From positions 546,611 to 587,083 of the forward strand of contig NW_003120922.1 in NCBI RefSeq assembly GCF_000003605.2: 40,473 nt of DNA, read 5' to 3'. The translations under genes and the position numbers were made by a program. A model generated the notes under the pieces. That model did no database searches, was not told where the DNA came from, and was given only the letters and a program-made list of their open reading frames with translations. Source of the DNA: Saccoglossus kowalevskii (taxonomy: Eukaryota > Hemichordata > Enteropneusta > Harrimaniidae). Positions 35,576 to 40,473 of the stretch are shown here, in pieces (the first letter of the stretch is position 1; every line of letters begins with the position of its first letter).

Positions 35576-35708
35576 GGTTTCTCTCAGGTGTTTTTATATG
35601 CGATGGAAAATGACCCACAATTCTTTGCGCCAACTGCATATGAGATCGCTCGAATTAAAAAAAACGGTATCCCTCACCGTTCAAATAAAATACCCTCACC
35701 GACGGAGG
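35576..35708 (+). CDS. Candidate next exon of the cytokine receptor (D3 C to F strands)
   Basis: The frame reads VSLRCFYMRWKMTHNSL, later LELKKTVSLTVQIKY, and ends at a good donor cggagg|gtaaac (35709). FYMRWK matches the D3 C-strand pattern (aromatic-x-Leu/Met-Arg-aromatic-Arg/Lys), and KKTVSLTVQIKY fits the F strand that precedes the WSXWS loop. The frame is open from 35426 to 35752. The best acceptor (gtttctctcag, exon from 35588) is out of phase with the previous exon; aag at 35573-35575 would be in phase but is weak. The join is therefore unresolved. Confidence 0.33.
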
Positions 35709-36434
35709 GTAAACCAGCGATTCACGAAAACTGAAAACAAAAAAAAAATTAGATAGTGTACTCAACTTCATAACAATGATATGAAAATCAATTCACTCGA
35801 ATGCAATTTAATATTTTTTATTTACTCAGTAAGTATTGATCACAAAGAGTCGTAGTCTTATTAATGGTACATTGATTGAAAGATCAATGATAGAAAAGCT
35901 AATGACGTCACCATGATCCTGTCTGTTTTAGCTATGAACAGTTATTATTTAAATTATCAGTATTACTAAACTTTGACAGTTACGGATGGTTTCGTCTCAA
36001 GGCCTGCCTATATGTAGCATTAACTGCCACTGACATTTTTGTGCGAGTTGTCTTGAAATCACCATTATACTTAGCGCCACCTACAACAAAAGAAACAACA
36101 CATGTCGACAAAGATGGCGTAATATTAAGACCACCTCTCTTTTAGTCATATGTTTGTACCGGTTCAAATGGCATGTCTCAGTGCAATGATAGAACAGACG
36201 ACGAACAGAGAACAGTTGTAACGTCGTATCATGGATATTGGCGTGAAACCATTTTGGTACCAGCAATAGAAACAAGTTTTAAAAATATCAAAATACAGTG
36301 AAGTACAACTGACGTTGAGGGCAACACCTGTATGCAAATGTTGACCGTAAAACGTTACCAGCAAAATTGAACAATATTTGTCGGTGAGGGCACACCCAAC
36401 TTTATCTTCTATGCACACAAAGATATCACGGTTG

Positions 36435-36526
36435 AGTCGAAGCAGGTTTGCAAGACAGAACACGTCGAGGAATAAAACAAATTGCAACAAACGAGCTGGT
36501 CTCTGATTGGTCTGAAGCATCATTTT
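36435..36526 (+). pseudogene. WSXWS-like segment of the cytokine receptor, frame broken
   Basis: TGGTCTCTGATTGGTCTGAA at 36497-36516 reads Trp-Ser, then an extra CT, then Asp-Trp-Ser-Glu. Without the duplicated CT the segment would spell the WSDWSE signature of gp130-type receptors. In the frame of the second half it reads NELVSDWSEASF and stops in phase 1 at a perfect gtaagt donor (36527), where receptor genes normally have a domain-border intron. Upstream sequence does not give a convincing F strand in either frame. It is either a decayed exon, a sequencing error, or a coincidence helped by its position. Confidence 0.27.
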
Positions 36527-37139
36527 GTAAGTAACCTCGTAATGATACAGAATGATACGACTGTAAATAGGTTATTAATAACATATTGTCATTCTGCGGT
36601 AATTTCAAAAGTTTGTGTCCCGTAATAAAATGAAAGATAACAAATATATAAATTTTAAACAACATAATTTTAAACCCCGTAGCTTTTGGGAACACATACG
36701 CTCCTCCACAAATGCCGAAAATCTGTGAAGTGCGCTCTCACGTCCGAAAACAAATTAGCCATATTTTGATCTGCTGCATGTTCTCGTGAGAAGGTATGGC
36801 ATTGGAAGTATGTATTTCAGTATGCACACATTTACAGTTTATTTTCAACAGTGATAAAAGCATATCCGTCGACACGATATACTATATAATTGGCATTGCG
36901 CCCTCATCGGCGAGACTGTTACAAATATAGTCAATTCAATATAAGAGCTGACTGAGAAGAATAATCAACACTCATCACGGCGAGTACTTGCTGGGATAAC
37001 TCCGTGTAAGTCAAAGACAGCATTGTAGAACACCATTCGATAGTTCCCATTAGAATCGAAAAGACCTAGCTCTAGCAATTTAGCGATTTTACTAACCGTT
37101 GAAGCCGTTTTTGCTGAAGCGACAGCCTTGATCGACACA

Positions 37140-37600
37140 CTGAGAGAGATCTTTTCATTTCATTAGAGATAAGTCACACAGTATGACACTAACCACCAAT
37201 CAACTAACGTCACTGTATTTACTTTATTTGACGTTGGAGCCATACAATATATTTAATAAAATGTATTTAAACCGTTTTGAACATTTCAATTATTTAATTA
37301 GCGAAGGGATCTTTTCATTTCATAAGAGACACGTCACTCTTCATTCTCTTACAAGCCGGTATGACACTAACCACCAAGTCACTAACGTCACTGTATTTAC
37401 TTTATTTAACGCGCAATCTATAAAATATATTTAATAAAATGTATTTAAACCGTTTTGAACATTTCAATTATTTAATTAGCGAAGCGATCTTTTCATTTCA
37501 TTAGAGATAAGTCACTCTTCTTTCCCTTACAGGCCGGTATGAAAAAACACACAAAGCAACTAACGTCACTGTATTTAATTGACATGGGACATACATACTG
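37140..37600 (-). repeat. Left inverted array: about 2.5 copies of a ~178-bp repeat
   Basis: Units are anchored by aacgtcactg ending at 37215, 37393 and 37571 (period 178). They include cttttcatttcattagagat, accgttttgaacatttcaat, and ggccggtatgaca-like variants. They are the reverse complement of the units at 39.34-40.35 kb. Confidence 0.9.
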
Positions 37601-37987
37601 TGGTTGTTCTAATAATGTAGGTGTGCAAATGATGAAACAAGGTAATGTTTTCCTGATTCAAACTTGCTGAATTGTTCGAGTTACGAGCACTGAGTAACAA
37701 AAGTGACCACAAACATATTTTAGAAAGCGCGCTCACCCCAGAGAAGTCATGCTCAAATTGTAACTTGATGTTCAAGTAATCGTTAACAGGACATCGGGTT
37801 ACGAACAACATAGGTTTATCGTGTTATTTCGAATTTTAATTAACTGTTAACTGAACTTTCAGTTACAGATAATATTTTATTGATTAACATATTAACTTAT
37901 TAAGTATAGCTCTCTACATCAGATATCTCATTTTGCTGTCATATCATTTTTACAGGCGACTTGCGTTGCATCCATATAAATTAACAC

Positions 37988-38571
37988 ATGGTAGTTTTTT
38001 ACATGTATTTTCACGCCTCAGTTATACAGAATACCCTCACAGGAACAAGGACTCGCATTGAATACTTATATTGGAGCAAGAATAGCACTACCGAGTTAGG
38101 TATTTGCAACAATGACGTGGTAATTGCATCACACTGCTATCAATTACGTAAAAAATATAGTGTTGGTTGTTCATGTTCCCATACACGATCTTGCAAATCT
38201 GTTGCAGGTGATATGTCCTTATAAGCTTTTGAAACTTAGTATGTTGTTATGATAGGTTGAAATACATTGACACTAGCTGCTGCTGGTGTTGGATCACTTC
38301 TTCTTTATGATCATCTCTTCACGGGTATTTCAACATCTAGTAATGTTAATCACGTGGTTATGTGTATAACCTTGGAAGATCTTATTTTCGATTGATCTAC
38401 TGCAGAATATGTATAAATTACCGGTCTCTAATTCTCAAAGCAATATTATCTCAACACAAAACACTAAATACTACCACCACAACTGAAAAGGGGAACGTGT
38501 ACACTTGCAAGCTCGTGTATGGAAACATGTATTTAAACATGGTACACTATCGCTTTACACTTCACTGTTGA
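37988..38571 (+). other. Weak Ig-like reading frames inside the inverted-array core
   Basis: One frame at 37988-38224 has RIEYLYWSKNSTTELGIC and later QLRKKYSVGC. A second at 38362-38571, after an acceptor-like gatctactgcag, has SLILKAI and then EKGNVYTCKLVYGN, which recalls the F strand of an Ig domain (Tyr-x-Cys). The donors and acceptors I see do not join them in phase. This could be a captured gene fragment or chance. Confidence 0.2.
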
Positions 38572-38660
38572 CTGTGTGATGAAATTACCTTACTAAGTCT
38601 TACTAATACTCGAAGATCGCTACTTGTTCCAATATAGTCCACTATTCACGTGAGAGTATC

Positions 38661-38981
38661 ATGTACCAAAAAAGCATGAATGTGCAAGTACAACAACTAC
38701 AATGTATTATATGTAAATGTCACACAGAAGTCTGCTACAACATGTTCAGCTGTGTAATCTATTTTGCTTTATTAGAACCACTATATTTTGTTGTGGAATA
38801 CGTTTTAGGAAGTTTATTATATGTTCATGCTAGTAGTCATGATTTCTACAAAAAAAACAAAACAACAACAACACATAACTTAATTGAAAAATATGCACAA
38901 GACATAAACATTCAAATACTACAAATTAAACTGGAAATAAACATACCAATGATAAAGATCCCTCCACGATCTGAAAAATAG
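38661..38981 (+). other. Unidentified 106-codon frame with a hydrophobic segment
   Basis: It contains CVIYFALLEPLYFVVEYVLG, a possible membrane segment, and a Lys/Asn/Ile-rich end. Composition follows the AT-rich DNA. Probably not a gene. Confidence 0.12.
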
Positions 38982-39339
38982 TATACTAACTTTTGAACTA
39001 AACACAATTCTAATGACAAAATCAATAGTATAATACCATGGCGGTCATCTAAAAATGATCATATGCCTCATTCAAGGGCCATCCCAATACCTTTAAACAG
39101 GAATGTCGCTTTCCTATCACCAGCATGTGTTAATTGAAGGTGGAGATATGCGTGTTATGGTATCTTGGCAACCAAGGATGACGTCATACGTTCATGCCGA
39201 TATTCAGACATCATTCATTTATTTAGCAACATTTCAGCACAATCCAAAGCAGTTTGTTGACGAATTACTTGTGCCTACGTGAACCAAAAGGTTATGTGAC
39301 AAAATTATAATTGAAATTTTCTAAATAATTTTGGAGCTC

Positions 39340-40350
39340 TCTTGTCAAATAAAGTAAATACAGTGACGTCAGTGGGTGGTTTGTTTCATAACGTCCGTAA
39401 GGAAACGATAAGCGACTTGTCTCTAATGTAAGGGAATGAAGTGCGACTTGTCTCTAATGAAATGAATAGTTCTCTTGGCTAATTAATTAATTAAAATGTT
39501 GAAAACGGTGTAAACGTATTGTACAGCACATATTCCATGGCTTTCATGTCAAATAAAATAAACACAGTGACGTTAGTGGGTGGTATGTGTCATACCGGCC
39601 TGTAAGGGAATGAAGTGCGACTTGTCTCTAATGAAATGAAAAGTTATCTTGGCTAATTAATGAATTAAAATGTTGAAAACGGTGTAAACGTATTGTACAG
39701 CACATATTCCATGGCTTTCATGTCAAATAAAATAAACGCAGTGACGTTAGTGGGTGGTTTGTGTCATACCGGCCTGTAAGGGAATGAAGTGCGACTTGTC
39801 TCTAATGAAATGAAAAGTTCTCTTGGCTAATTAATTAATTAAAATGTTGAAAACGGTGTAAACGTATTGTACAGCACATATTCCATGGCTTTCATGTCAA
39901 ATAAAATAAACACAGTGACGTTAGTGGGTGGTTTGCGTCATACCGGCCTGTAAAGGAATGAAGTGCGACTTGTCTCTAATGAAATGAAAAGTTCTCTTGG
40001 CTAATTAATTAATTAAAATGTTGAAAACGGTGTAAACGTATTGTACAACACATATTCCACGGCTTCCATGTCAAAAAATAAATACAGTGACGTTAGTGGG
40101 TGTTTTTTGTCATACCGGCCTGTAAGGGAATGAAGTGCGACTTATCTCTAATGAAATGAAAAGTTCTCTTGGCTAATTAATTAATTAAAATGTTGAAAAC
40201 GATGTAAACGTATTGTACAACACATATTCCACGGCTTCCATGTCAAATAAAATAAATGCAGTAAATACAGAGGCGTAAAGGTTGGTTTCTGTCATACCGA
40301 TCCGTAAGGGAATGAAGAGCGACATGTCTCTAATGGAATGAAAACATCGC
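39340..40350 (+). repeat. Right array: about 5.5 copies of a ~174-bp repeat
   Basis: Anchors cagtgacgt begin at 39361, 39565, 39739, 39913 and 40085, with a diverged unit near 40268. The inner periods are 174, 174 and 172, while the first step is 204 and the last 183. Inner units are nearly identical and outer ones decayed, as expected for an array homogenised from the middle. Each unit has a CRE-like tgacgtta and the AT-rich gctaattaattaattaaa. Confidence 0.95.
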
Positions 40351-40473
40351 TTGGCGAATTAATAACGTATTGCGGAAGCAATAGGCTTTGTGTCTGGAAC
40401 GCAAGCGATAGTGCGCCATCAACGGGGCTGATGTGCGTAATGTGATGTCACTTCTTGTTGCGCGAGGTGTGAC

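Larger units (their letters stand above)
37140..40350. mobile_element. Foldback-like unit: inverted arrays around a 1.74-kb core
   Basis: Two arrays of the same repeat lie in opposite orientation around 37600-39340. Long inverted termini built from tandem repeats are typical of foldback elements (Drosophila FB, sea urchin TU). No transposase and no target duplication were found, so an array that was locally inverted is an alternative. Confidence 0.45.

Noticed and set aside
36164-36695. Two minus-strand frames of 119 and 89 codons
   Set aside because: No recognisable domain; they lie opposite the candidate WSXWS segment.
39340-40350. Regular repeats considered as a CRISPR array
   Set aside because: The units are ~174 bp and contiguous, with no short repeat and unique spacer pattern.

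Overview
This window looks like a non-coding-rich stretch of an invertebrate animal genome. It is AT-rich overall, CpG is not obviously depleted, genes are split by GT-AG introns, and there are microsatellites, minisatellites and several non-autonomous DNA-transposon remnants. No bacterial operon, tRNA, rRNA or CRISPR array was seen. A marine invertebrate deuterostome would fit, because an insulin/relaxin-family gene lies near gp130/CNTFR-like cytokine-receptor exons. That placement is inference, and the species cannot be read from the sequence.

The one gene that can be rebuilt end to end is an insulin/relaxin-like peptide precursor on the + strand. It has three coding exons (24606-24736, 25616-25749, 28360-28541) and 148 residues. 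The layout is signal peptide, B chain with C-G-x2-L-x6-V-C, a C-peptide bounded by basic sites with a phase-1 intron inside it, and an A chain with CC-x5-C-x8-C. The A-chain loop is two residues longer than the usual CC-x3-C. A CCAAT/TATA-like promoter and an acceptor directly before the ATG suggest a non-coding first exon.

Two minisatellite arrays of the same roughly 19-bp unit flank the front of that gene: a large one at 21.04-22.18 kb upstream and a degenerate one at 25.78-26.23 kb inside its last intron. The unit resembles part of the terminal inverted repeat of a small MITE-like element at 15.90-16.04 kb. Two decayed blocks at 20.83-21.06 kb link the element to the array.

On the same strand, three candidate exons (34842-35086, about 35576-35708, and up to 36526) read in order like the cytokine-receptor homology module of a class I cytokine receptor of gp130/CNTFR type. 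They cover the end of D2, the start and middle of D3, and a WSXWS-like motif broken by a CT duplication. A promoter-like segment and an exon with a signal-peptide-like start lie at 31.4-32.1 kb and may be the front of the same gene or of another. The locus may be a pseudogene or an incompletely modelled gene.

At 37.14-40.35 kb an array of ~175-bp repeats on the right faces an inverted array of ~178-bp repeats on the left, about 1.74 kb apart. This is a foldback-like architecture, and the space between holds weak Ig-like reading frames.

The first 20 kb is mostly gene-poor. It holds a 163-bp hAT-type MITE with a perfect 8-bp target duplication (7492-7654), a poly-G-rich repeat remnant (about 8655-8870), a degenerate ~110-130 bp tandem repeat (8.93-9.50 kb), a 533-bp TIR element (12908-13440), and ATT and TA microsatellites. 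A possible promoter with a spliced leader exon lies at 16.7-16.85 kb, and a few short unidentified reading frames are noted.
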